Source: Lethocerus indicus
Taxonomy: Eukaryota; Arthropoda; Insecta; Hemiptera; Belostomatidae
Reading direction: 5' to 3'
Assembly (NCBI GenBank): GCA_019843655.1
Contig: JACDQD010000006.1
Coordinates: 16,820,246 to 16,884,245 of the forward strand
DNA length: 64,000 nucleotides
Shown one piece after another: positions 26,501 to 30,900 of the stretch; the stretch's first letter is position 1; every line of letters starts with the position of its first letter. The notes beneath the pieces were generated by a model. That model saw nothing but the letters and a program-made list of their open reading frames with translations, was not told where the DNA came from and made no database searches. The translations under genes were made by a program, and so were the position numbers.

Positions 26501-27444
26501 CCCTAATTTCATGTATATGAATCCATAATGAACTATTAAAATGAATACTGTAGAATTCCAAAAATAATTGTCAATTTTTTCAATATTACTGTTTAGGCAC
26601 AATCAGATATAGAATGGAAATATGGTCTAGCCAAACTGATTAGGAATATGCATCGCACTACTACAACACCATCACCACTTAACTTGGTAACAACATGGCT
26701 CATGTATTTGCTTCATTTATGCAAACAAAAAAGTAAGTCAAATGATCAGATAACTGCATTTAGTACAGAAGGATATGTTATATTATACTGAAGTTGAAAG
26801 AAATGAAAAACACTGATAAGATTTAAAAACAGTAGTTAACTAATAAATTATAATAAAACAAACAATATATGCAAAAGTATTTTGATGACATTTAATTTTT
26901 AGTGATGCAACGTAAGAGGCCTAGTTTAGTGCAGATGATGGGTTTACAATCACGATCCAGAGTTAGTGCAAGGACAAAAGCAGGAGCCAAATGGTTGGCT
27001 AAAGTCAAAAAAGGTCAAGTGGCTCCTAAAGGTAATGTTATGCCACCTAAATAAAACTTTTTAAAAAATTAGGTATGTAATGTAATTTTAGGGAATAACT
27101 TTATATATTCAAATACTATAACTGAATCAATATTTGAATCGAATTTTTGGCTTTTAATGTAACCACAACTAGATCCATCTTTTGAATTTAAAAAAATATT
27201 AACCCCAATGTTTTTCCATTATACAGAATCCGTTGCTCTCAGTGTGGTACACCTCAGTCCACTGGGATCACAGCTAAGCTTCAGCAATGCGGCTAACAGG
27301 ATAGAAAATATTGCTGATTGGGAAGCAATAGCAACAAAATTCAGGGCCCTTTTAGGAGAAGTTGAAGTTGAAAACCAGCAAGCAGACAACTCAGATGCAA
27401 GTATCATTTCTACAGATCAAGTGATACCAGCAGTTAATAGTTAA
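5458..27444 (+). CDS. nompC: nompC (TRPN mechanotransduction channel), long form, 5' partial; 25 exons in window
   Basis: Pore-forming subunit of the insect mechanotransduction channel; in Drosophila it acts in the cilia of bristle and chordotonal neurons, where the ankyrin spring tethers the channel to microtubules. Seen: 25 exons with GT-AG borders and matching phases total 4,689 nt, giving 1,562 residues plus TAA. Order in this partial protein: ankyrin repeats about 1-985; linker and pre-S1 region 989-1130; helices S1 about 1145-1165, S2 1183-1200, S3 1211-1231, S4 1246-1265 and S5 1286-1304; pore segment ELLFFAVFGQTT 1341-1352; S6 about 1368-1395; TRP helix around W1409; tail to 1562. The chain aligns collinearly with Drosophila NompC as I remember it, from the ankyrin segment DNYN(A/V)LHIAAMYSREDVVK onward. 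About 150 N-terminal residues of the long form are not in the window. Identity is very secure; exon borders were read by eye. Confidence 0.96.
5799..5915 (+). CDS. nompC: nompC exon, ankyrin region (residues 35-73)
   Basis: Encodes AKQQTAVHLVASRQTG and on to TSRDA, phase 0 to 0. The acceptor is the weak GCGTAAG before 5799, chosen because it keeps the alignment with Drosophila (GG-xxxQTAVHL) at equal length. The next exon of the long form is 5.3 kb away at 11226. Confidence 0.87.
6409..6602 (-). repeat. Interspersed repeat family A, copy 2 (inverted)
   Basis: On the - strand it reads TACGGCGCACCTAATACTAG, the TAGTATTAGCGCC arm, GTGACTAACACCGCTACTG and GAAGATGGCGAGCAG, ending near ACCAAACC. 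It lies about 135 bp before the GC-rich tandem array. Confidence 0.87.
6738..7301. repeat. GC-rich tandem array, eight ~70-bp units in an alternating A/B (141-bp) pattern
   Basis: Units start near 6738, 6808, 6879, 6949, 7020, 7091, 7162 and 7229. Odd units carry TTCGGTGCACGAGCACCG and CCCCTGAGGGTGGCGC; even units carry TTGGATTCGCGAGCACCG and CCCCCTGGGGGTGGCGC, so the true period is about 141 bp with four copies. Each unit holds a short inverted repeat around the C-run/G-run, and odd units read on the - strand contain CAGGGGGCGCTAGC. The array lies in the nompC intron between the 5915 exon and the CpG island, just right of a repeat copy at 6409-6602. Confidence 0.93.
7302..10479. other. nompC intron between the long-form exons and the CpG island
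   Basis: No coding exon recognised. Contains a (GGA)n run at 8711-8733. A 7.6-8.0 kb patch rich in A-runs has no recognisable element. Confidence 0.5.
10480..10988 (+). promoter_or_regulatory. nompC: CpG island and putative promoter of the short nompC form
   Basis: GC-rich, CpG-dense DNA begins near 10.49 kb and continues through the first coding exon to 11.43 kb, in sharp contrast to AT-rich flanks. TCAGTC at 10695-10700 matches the arthropod initiator. From its A at 10697, GGTTCC at +28 to +33 fits the DPE consensus in five of six positions; no TATA box is visible. This would give a 5' UTR of about 290 nt before the ATG at 10989. Confidence 0.5.
10989..11426 (+). CDS. nompC: nompC alternative first coding exon (short form), with internal 3' splice site for the long form
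   Basis: ATG at 10989 (A at -3, G at -1) opens 79 residues, starting MPPNQLSVLASERYSG, that run without a stop into the conserved RGKIPLLLAVEAGNQSMCRE at 11226 and end at donor GTAAGT (11427). The unique part is Gly/Pro-rich at about residues 20-45, then carries a denser stretch (PDFILRNKLQAAIPPRKTY). Exactly where homology to Drosophila NompC begins, the sequence TTTTGCAG|AGG (11218-11228) is a phase-0 acceptor that fits the upstream long-form exon ending at 5915. The codons for residues 78-79 (Leu-Gln) therefore double as the splice site. The short form would be 1,568 residues and would lack the first two ankyrin exons seen here and everything upstream. The ATG sits in a CpG island, which supports a second promoter. 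No signal peptide is visible. The start is inferred, not proven. Confidence 0.72.
11226..11426 (+). CDS. nompC: nompC exon, long-form version of the shared ankyrin exon (residues 74-140)
   Basis: Starts AGG GGG AAG after TTTTGCAG and reads RGKIPLLLAVEAGNQSM through VDYGANVDGQN. Phase 0 at both ends. Joining to 5915 gives D-A-R-G-K where Drosophila has D-G-R-G-K. Confidence 0.9.
11832..11937 (+). CDS. nompC: nompC exon, ankyrin region (residues 141-176)
   Basis: Acceptor TTCTAG, reading GDGQTALHIASAEGDESL through NASIADHQ; ends in phase 1 before GTATCT. The last G plus AC of the next exon makes Asp. Confidence 0.94.
12314..12510 (+). CDS. nompC: nompC exon, ankyrin region (residues 176-241)
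   Basis: Acceptor ATATCAG. Reads RTPMHLAAENGHASIIELL and on through SIFERTKDGSTLMHIASLNG to HMPNK, nearly identical to Drosophila. Donor is AAG|GTTAAA, a weaker form. Confidence 0.95.
12669..12767 (+). CDS. nompC: nompC exon, one 33-residue ankyrin unit (residues 242-274)
   Basis: Exactly 99 nt, phase 0 to 0: KGARSIHTAARYGHVGIIN through GEHVDVTTS. Acceptor GTTGTAG, donor GTAAGC. Confidence 0.94.
12845..12938 (+). CDS. nompC: nompC exon, ankyrin region (residues 275-306)
   Basis: Acceptor TATTTAG, reading DNYTPLHIAVESAKPLVVE through ADVHVR; ends in phase 1 at G|GTAAGG. Confidence 0.94.
13327..13535 (+). CDS. nompC: nompC exon, ankyrin region (residues 306-375)
   Basis: Acceptor ACGTGAAG, reading GSMHETPLHIAARVKEGD, then LMLLKSGAAPNLCTDDGQTS and DPLCKSK. 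Donor GTAAGC, phase 0. Confidence 0.95.
14164..14310 (+). repeat. Interspersed repeat family A, copy 3 (5'-truncated)
   Basis: Starts at GTACAAGTGACAGTGCAGTG and lacks the hairpin part; keeps ACACCGCTACTGAAGATGGC and CCGGTCTAGGAAAAGACCAA. Ends about 120 bp before a nompC exon. Confidence 0.85.
14433..14696 (+). CDS. nompC: nompC exon, ankyrin region (residues 376-463)
   Basis: Acceptor TTCGACAG, reading VGETPLHLASRNCHAEVV, then TTYVNSMTEEGATALHYAG and ANVELATKM. 264 nt, phase 0 to 0. A repeat copy at 14164-14310 lies about 120 bp upstream of the acceptor. Confidence 0.94.
15320..15735 (+). repeat. Interspersed repeat family B, copy 1
   Basis: Similar along its length to 19730-20155: GTTCGTAGAG near the left end, TTAATTATTTCAATGT, AACAAACATTAATTGAAAGG, then the hairpin GATACTAAGCTCGCAACGCAG ... 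GGGTCTAGTATTAGCGCC at 15511-15560, and TCTCGCCATCGTCAGTA near the right end. Lies in a nompC intron. Confidence 0.8.
16182..16445 (+). CDS. nompC: nompC exon, ankyrin region (residues 464-551)
   Basis: Acceptor GTACGTTAG, reading NQETVFHFNAIVGNNDI, then GWTPLLIACHHGHMEMV and ALHLAAERGYLQ. 264 nt, the same length and phase as the previous exon. A LINE fragment begins 7 nt after its donor. Confidence 0.95.
16453..16990 (+). mobile_element. 5'-truncated Jockey-clade-like LINE fragment (RT C-terminal part)
   Basis: From TGG at 16453 the frame reads WDPHTRLIRTDLNRKFGLL, then IYKAILKPTRMYGIELWGSA, SEVLRTILNAPRYVSNRTIH and NDLNIPTVDEVA, the typical end of the reverse transcriptase region of Jockey-type non-LTR elements. 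The frame closes at 16857; RRLKRHWSRDFL continues in another frame, so there is a frameshift near 16.8 kb. Homology begins directly after a stop codon, 7 nt into the intron. The 3' border near 16990 is a guess. Dead copy. Confidence 0.85.
17098..17204 (+). CDS. nompC: nompC exon, ankyrin region (residues 552-587)
   Basis: Acceptor TCTACAG, reading VCDALLTHKAFINSKSRVG and RTALHLAAMNGFADVC; ends AA|GTGGGT in phase 2, completed to Lys by the next exon. Confidence 0.94.
17447..17693 (+). CDS. nompC: nompC exon, ankyrin region (residues 587-669)
   Basis: Acceptor GTTGGACAG, reading FLVNDHNATTDVLTLRKQ, TPLHLAAASGQLEVCRLLLE and QQHPSLVLACTK. Donor is AAG|GTGAAA. Confidence 0.95.
17864..18070 (+). 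CDS. nompC: nompC exon, ankyrin region (residues 670-738)
   Basis: Acceptor CTTTCAG, reading DGNTCAHIAAMQGSVRVI, then ATPLQLAAEGGHADVVRVL and ASCTDENK. 207 nt, phase 0 to 0, donor GTAATT. Confidence 0.96.
18170..18824 (+). mobile_element. Internally deleted piggyBac-type element with TTAA target duplication
   Basis: TTAA at 18170-18173 followed by CACGTTCGGCGCC, and GGCGCCGAACGTG followed by TTAA at 18821-18824: inverted ends plus the target site typical of piggyBac. Inside the right end are two copies of a subterminal palindrome, GTCACCCATATATGGGTGAC and GTCACCCAAATATGGGTGAC. About 655 bp long, so most of the transposase is gone. Lies in a nompC intron. Confidence 0.9.
18351..18572 (+). pseudogene. 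piggyBac transposase C-terminal cysteine-rich domain remnant
   Basis: The frame ending at 18572 reads KKDVRHILCYRKK, then KTTTYCLNCPKLPQMCLDCF and NEYHPT: spaced Cys/His pairs plus the CF-x-x-YH ending of piggyBac transposase cysteine-rich tails. It ends in a normal stop, so the 3' end of the gene survived while the catalytic part was lost. Confidence 0.75.
18982..19126 (+). CDS. nompC: nompC exon, ankyrin region (residues 739-787)
   Basis: Acceptor TTTTACAG, reading AGFTAVHLAARNGHGPVLE and KKLGVTALHVAAYFGQA; ends in phase 1 at G|GTACGC. The intron before it holds the piggyBac derivative. Confidence 0.94.
19229..19428 (+). CDS. nompC: nompC exon, ankyrin region (residues 787-853)
   Basis: Acceptor AATTACAG, reading TVRELLAHVPATVKSD, then GMTPLHFSAYSGNENVVRLL and VDAATTEN. 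Donor GTAAAT. Confidence 0.95.
19730..20155 (+). repeat. Interspersed repeat family B, copy 2
   Basis: Same order of blocks as the copy at 15320-15735: GTTCGTAGAG, AACAAACATCAGTTGAAAGG, hairpin GATACTAAGCCCGCAACGC ... GGGTCTAGTATTAGCGCC (19933-19985), and TTCTTGCCATCATCAGTAGC. Lies in a nompC intron. Confidence 0.8.
20350..20547 (+). CDS. nompC: nompC exon, two ankyrin units (residues 854-919)
   Basis: Acceptor TGCTAG, reading GYNPLHLACFGGHITVVGL and TGLHIAATHGHYQMIEVLL through AIDK. 198 nt, phase 0 to 0, donor GTGAGT. Confidence 0.95.
20650..20856 (+). CDS. nompC: nompC exon, last ankyrin units (residues 920-988)
   Basis: Acceptor TTTATAAG, reading NGWTPLHCASRAGCFEVVK, then SETNYGSAPIWFAASEGH and TLMEDKR. 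It closes the ankyrin spring. Donor GTAAGT. Confidence 0.95.
20942..21073 (+). CDS. nompC: nompC exon, linker helices (residues 989-1032)
   Basis: Acceptor TTTGTAG, reading FVYNLMVVSKKHNEKPMREF, then VSPAPVDVAAKLSSIYIN. This is the NompC-specific linker between ankyrin spring and channel. Donor GTGCGT. Confidence 0.94.
21159..21365 (+). CDS. nompC: nompC exon, linker helices (residues 1033-1101)
   Basis: Acceptor TGCCGTAG, reading EKERAKDLIAAGKMCEGMA, then FLDVLIENEQKEVIAHTVV and QRYLQ. 207 nt, phase 0 to 0. Rich in charged helix; likely packs against the TRP helix as in the family. Confidence 0.95.
21452..21693 (+). CDS. nompC: nompC exon, pre-S1 helix and S1 (residues 1102-1182)
   Basis: Acceptor CTTTTGCAG, reading ELWQGSLNWAAWKTMLLF, then a hydrophobic run with CPPVW, then SHIHLMILLLLVGIMPLYPV. 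Ends TG|GTGAGT in phase 2, the split codon of Trp 1182. Confidence 0.95.
21780..22228 (+). CDS. nompC: nompC exon, helices S2-S5 (residues 1182-1332)
   Basis: Longest exon (449 nt). S2 EWALLVWLSGLLLSELT, S3 IKLAVLLFGIFGVALHLLAL, S4 QLFALSFLLACVQILDFLSF, the conserved linker HYLFGPWAIIIGNLMKDLAR and S5 FLAVLGIFVFGFSMHVVAL are all present. Ends in phase 1 at GTAAGT; the next exon is 3.7 kb downstream. Confidence 0.96.
22229..25920 (+). other. nompC: 3.7-kb nompC intron before the pore exon; composition changes inside it
   Basis: From 22.2 to about 23.1 kb CpGs are frequent; from 23.15 kb on they become rare while TG/CA stay common. No alternative + strand exon in phase 1 was seen. The - strand acceptor with DEEE stop is at 24788-24802. 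Confidence 0.6.
24788..24802 (-). CDS. Possible 15-nt terminal coding exon (DEEE stop) of an unknown - strand gene
   Basis: On the - strand a long pyrimidine tract, TTTTCTTTTTTCTTCAG, precedes GAT GAA GAA GAG TAA. Strong acceptors before a short acidic tail and stop are common in real terminal exons. About 1.6 kb of CpG-poor, non-coding sequence follows to about 23.15 kb, as a 3' UTR would. No partner exon was found, so the gene cannot be named; it would overlap nompC in antisense. Confidence 0.28.
   Translation of the reverse strand, partial: DEEE
25921..26132 (+). CDS. nompC: nompC exon, pore and S6 (residues 1332-1402)
   Basis: Acceptor ATTTTTTTAG. Pore helix and filter ELLFFAVFGQTT, a turret of about 14 residues, then S6 FGIYMLVSVVVLINLLIAMM and SDTYQRIQ. 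The turret looks five to six residues shorter than in Drosophila as I recall it. Third positions are A/T-rich, unlike exons before 22228. Confidence 0.96.
26597..26732 (+). CDS. nompC: nompC exon, TRP helix (residues 1403-1448)
   Basis: Acceptor CTGTTTAG, reading AQSDIEWKYGLAKLIRNMHR (TRP helix, W1409), then SPLNLVTTWLMYLLHLCKQK. Ends in phase 1 at A|GTAAGT. Confidence 0.95.
26903..27031 (+). CDS. nompC: nompC exon, proximal C-terminal tail (residues 1448-1491)
   Basis: Acceptor ATTTTTAG, reading MQRKRPSLVQMMGLQSRSRV, then ARTKAGAKWLAKVKKGQ. Strongly basic, matching the conserved KRPSLVQMMG block of NompC. Donor G|GTAATG. Confidence 0.93.
27227..27444 (+). CDS. nompC: nompC last exon, C-terminal end (residues 1491-1562 and stop)
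   Basis: Acceptor CATTATACAG, reading ESVALSVVHLSPLGSQLSF, then IENIADWEAIATKFRALL and an acidic, polar end VIPAVNS, stop TAA at 27442-27444. It could be one of several alternative C-termini, since the family's tail is variable. Confidence 0.9.
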
Positions 27445-27760
27445 TGCAAGGAAAATAATTGATAATTGTGTACAGAAATAAACCTACCTTCCTAATATCA
27501 TGTACCTAACCTATAAGTATAAATTTATGTAAATACTGTATATAGAAAATTTGTAAATATAAAGAATTTGTAAATTTTTTGTATTGTTCTACAATAACAT
27601 TTTTTAAAGAAAGTGTATATTTTAAATTTAACTGTATAATTTAAATCTGTTTTTAGAGTTCTATTGTAAAATCAGTTGATAGTAAGTCAATTCAAATCAC
27701 AAAATGTTGGTATTGATGTGATTTTTGAACAGATTGATGTTAAAAAGAATAAATAAATCG
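27445..27760 (+). terminator. nompC: nompC 3' UTR with two poly(A) signals
   Basis: AATAAA at 27477-27482, 33 nt after the stop, and overlapping AATAAA at 27748-27757 followed by a T/G-rich stretch. The second has the better context. The convergent - strand gene ends about 860 bp further right. Confidence 0.6.
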
Positions 27761-28615
27761 AGCTGGATTTGAGTATTATGTACTAATTTGTGGATATAAA
27801 ATTTTATAATTAGTAGATTATTTAGCTGAATACATAAATGAAAATTAGTAAATGCAATTTTTATATATTCAACTAATTAAACTAAAAGTATCAGTATTAT
27901 AAGACTCAAGGCATATTTATATTATGTTTTCAACTGGACCCAATATTCCATTTCATTCTATTTTTTACATTTTGAACAGGTTACACATTTTTTAAATTTT
28001 AAGTTCTATATGTTCTTCCAAATAAACACAATAGAACTGAGATGCATACTATATTTCCAATCATAATTATTGTTTCAATGTATGCTATCATTCAACTAAT
28101 ATTTTTTGTAAGAATTTGGTCAATACAGAAGATTCATAAAAATATGAAATATTTTATTTTGTACTTAACGCTCAGAAACGTGTGAAAAAATTTATCATAA
28201 TGCATAAATTAACTGTTATCTTTAATATCATTTCATAAATGTATCAGTACATGCAATAAAATGTTTATTTGATCGTGAATTGATCTGACACATTTTTGCT
28301 ATTTTGAATTTTAACTGTAACATACTTATGCTTGTATTATTAAAGAGATGTACCATTAATACTATTTGATCCCTTGTGACAGAATAAACATTAACTTGTT
28401 TATGTTGCATCTGTCATTCTTTTTACAGGGTAAAATTTCTTGTGGCAAATACTATAGATCCAAATGCTTATTAATGTACTTTCTAAAATATTTCAGAACA
28501 TGTCATCCTAGAATAAGACACACTAAAAATATTTGAAATATAACTATAAAAAAAGTAACACCTAATTATACCTGAAAAAAACAAGAACAATTTAAAAAAA
28601 ATTACCAGAGAATTT
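27761..28615. other. Spacer between the convergent 3' ends of nompC and the POT1-like gene
   Basis: AT-rich, CpG-poor, no open frame with splice support. Probably the 3' UTRs of both genes plus a short gap. Confidence 0.5.
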
Positions 28616-28785
28616 TTATTTCTTGAAGGTAACTTCAAGCTTGGATTTAAATATACAAAATTTTCCAGGCTTCCCTTTTATGCAAAATTTAAGTCTATTG
28701 AATGATTCATTTTTCAAAGCATTCAGTTTAGCCACCAGTTCTCTTCTTTTTATTTCATCTTGCTCAATATCTTCACCAGAAATTG
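28616..28785 (-). CDS. POT1-like gene, terminal exon
   Basis: Acceptor TTATTTTTCAG, reading ISGEDIEQDEIKRRELVAKL, then ESFNRLKFCIKGKPGK and stop. AATAAA overlaps the stop codon. The amino-acid make-up is clearly protein-like in this frame only. Confidence 0.62.
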
Positions 28786-30277
28786 CTGAAAAATAAGTAA
28801 GAAATAATTTAATAAAGGACTATTTGCTTGGACCCTTATTACATCATAAAATTGGTCAATTGAGTAAACTAACAAAAAAATTGAATGGCATGTGATCCAT
28901 ACAATGCTGCTTCGATTTCAACATCATTGTTAAATAAGACGAATGTGAAGTATATATATGGAATGGATAAACTTTCTCCATTACCTGGAATCATATAAAG
29001 CCTTATAAATAAATGCCTCCAAATTCACAACCATTAAGCTACATTATGCATTAATAATGTCAATATCAATGTGGACATACATGATGGTGTTTTGCATTGA
29101 TTATATTCATATGGGAACCACATCAAGCACCTAGGACATCGCCTTCTCAACACTTCTTTTTCGTTCCCTACTGTAGGATGTACAAAGAATCATGAAAAAT
29201 TATTAGTTAGCTGCTAAGTTAAATAAGTGCTCAATAGGAACTACCTACTTGATAATTCAGGATAATACCTTTTGATCCCATGAGCACAAAACCTGAAGTA
29301 TCCTAAAACGAGAAAGTATTAAAAAATCTATCCTGATTTTAAGAAGGAAATTTAAAATAGTACCAAATAAAAATTGTTTTATTATAAATACCGTTAGCAG
29401 GAGAGTTCAATATTTTACATTTCTTCCTATGGTTTCCAAGTATTTTCCTAATACACAAAGAAAAATAAATTAATTTAATCAACATTTTATGATCAATCTA
29501 TACCATCTACTGTGGCATTATAAAGAAAAAATACATAAAGATAACAGTGGTTTCAATGGTAAACCTGTCTATCTAGTTAGCATCAGAATATATGTTACAA
29601 CGAAATGTTTCCAATATTTAACTTGGTTAATACTGAATTATTAGTTATTTTGGTTTTATTAATCCTGATAACTTAACAACTAATGAAAATGGTTAGATTT
29701 AACATTGAAGCATTGTCTTCTTTGTTTTATGTGACTCAGTCAGTTTTTGTTATATAAAAAAATATAATTAATAAAAGATCACAAGGCTTCAGTTGAGACA
29801 TTATATGAAACTAAAATTTAATATTTCTTAAACATTTTATATTCAGGATTTAGATTGGAATTTTCAGCAGTGCAACAAACAATGAATAATTTATTTCTAA
29901 TTACAGCTTGCGCATCCTGACTGTAAATTCATATTGAGGTACTTCAAATGGGAAGGCAACATCCCCATCCAATTTGCACCTTATAACTCCATGTTCTTTA
30001 ACTAATTTTATGTTTGAGAGCATGTAGTAACGCCCAATCTGTAAAAAGAAATTATACTAGTAGTAAGAACAAAGTAAATTTTACATAATCTATTACTTCA
30101 AGAACAAAGAAATACCTGAAGTGAATTCAGCCTACATGGATTAACTACAAATACATTAATGCCATATGTCCTTTGTTGGGAAATTGGAAAATTGTTTGAT
30201 GTAAGCAACTTGTTACAAGATCCATCTCTTATTCTTATCAACATGTCATTTTCCCGATACGAACAAATATCCATAAT
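28616..30277 (-). CDS. OB-fold protein resembling POT1 (telomere single-strand binding), 5' partial, five exons, tentative
   Basis: On the - strand five exons (30277-30116, 30038-29905, 29447-29392, 29292-29269, 28785-28616) join in phase, giving about 183 residues and a TAA at 28618-28616. Exon 1 has IMDICSYRENDMLIRIRDGS and YGINVFVVNPCRL; exon 2 has IGRYYMLSNIKLVKEHG and FTVRMRKL. The order (hydrophobic strand, x-I-x-D-G-S/T, VFVVN, hydrophobic G-x-Y/F-x-x-L, charged strand end) parallels the second OB fold of POT1. The last exon ends FCIKGKPGKFCIFKSKLEVT-FKK. POT1 binds the telomeric G-strand overhang. The first two exons and the last are well supported as coding; the 56-nt and 24-nt middle exons are less sure, because exon 2 also runs into its own TAA. 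Upstream exons were not identified. Confidence 0.5.
29269..29292 (-). CDS. POT1-like gene, 24-nt microexon (tentative)
   Basis: Acceptor ATACTTCAG, donor G|GTATTA, reading GFVLMGSK. An alternative acceptor 10 nt upstream (TTTTAG) gives a stop downstream in the following exon, so the inner one was chosen. Confidence 0.35.
29392..29447 (-). CDS. POT1-like gene, small third exon (tentative)
   Basis: Acceptor TTTGTGTATTAG, donor G|GTATTT, 56 nt, phase 2 to 1, reading KILGNHRKKCKILNSPAN. Accepted because the phases on both sides fit. Confidence 0.4.
29905..30038 (-). CDS. POT1-like gene, second OB-fold exon
   Basis: Acceptor TTCTTTTTACAG, reading IGRYYMLSNIKLVKEHGVIR, then FPFEVPQYEFTVRMRK. Ends CT|GTAATT in phase 2; if unspliced, it stops at TAA three bases later, with AATAAA close behind. 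Confidence 0.6.
30116..30277 (-). CDS. POT1-like gene, exon with OB-fold core
   Basis: Acceptor GTATACAG, donor CAG|GTATTT, 162 nt, phase 0 to 0. Carries the DGS motif and VFVVN strand. An in-frame ATG two codons in could be the start if the upstream exon is non-coding. Confidence 0.62.
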
Positions 30278-30539
30278 CTGTATACAACAATTCATTTTAA
30301 TAAGTTACTTGTAGCACTAATACAAGCATTAAATGTTACATTAATATACACCAGTTTGTTAAGACAACAATTGGTAATATTCACTAGTATGACATTTGTA
30401 AGGGTGTAACAGTGAGGGTAGGTTATTGATTTAGTATAACCCACATATTATTGCATCTGCAAATAATACGTGTGTCAGAAATATCTGTGATAAAAACAAA
30501 TTTCATTTCGAAATATAAGAATATATAATAAGATTTTGT

Positions 30540-30900
30540 CCGAAGCTAATCCAACCTATTCTAGTTAGTATGACTGAAAGCCATAACGTATAATAACCTC
30601 ACAAACAACACTCGAGCTTCCGGTTAATTTCAAAGAAGAAATCCACATCTTTAGGTAATTAGTTCGGCTAACCAAAGTTTACTGTTTAGCATACTTGTTA
30701 TAAATAGAACTTCAACGTGAAACGATAAGAGCACGGAACTACCATAACACCTTAAGCAGCTGGAGGCGCCAAAATTACAAAGAGGAAGTAATGGTAACAG
30801 AAGGAGCAATATAATCCTCATGCCTTGATTTAGTTCGATGATAAACAAAAATACAGAAGAAATAAAGTGGCGTTACAACACTTTAATTGAATTTAGAGAC
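30540..30900 (-). promoter_or_regulatory. Possible 5' end region of the - strand transcription unit
   Basis: CpG frequency recovers here when moving right. A possible 5' exon ends at a GTGAGG donor on the - strand near 30.6 kb. No clear TATA or initiator was recognised. Confidence 0.3.

Noticed and set aside
28433..28540. Possible alternative nompC 3' exon after TTTTTACAG
   Set aside because: Joining from the phase-1 donor at 27031 gives an immediate stop.
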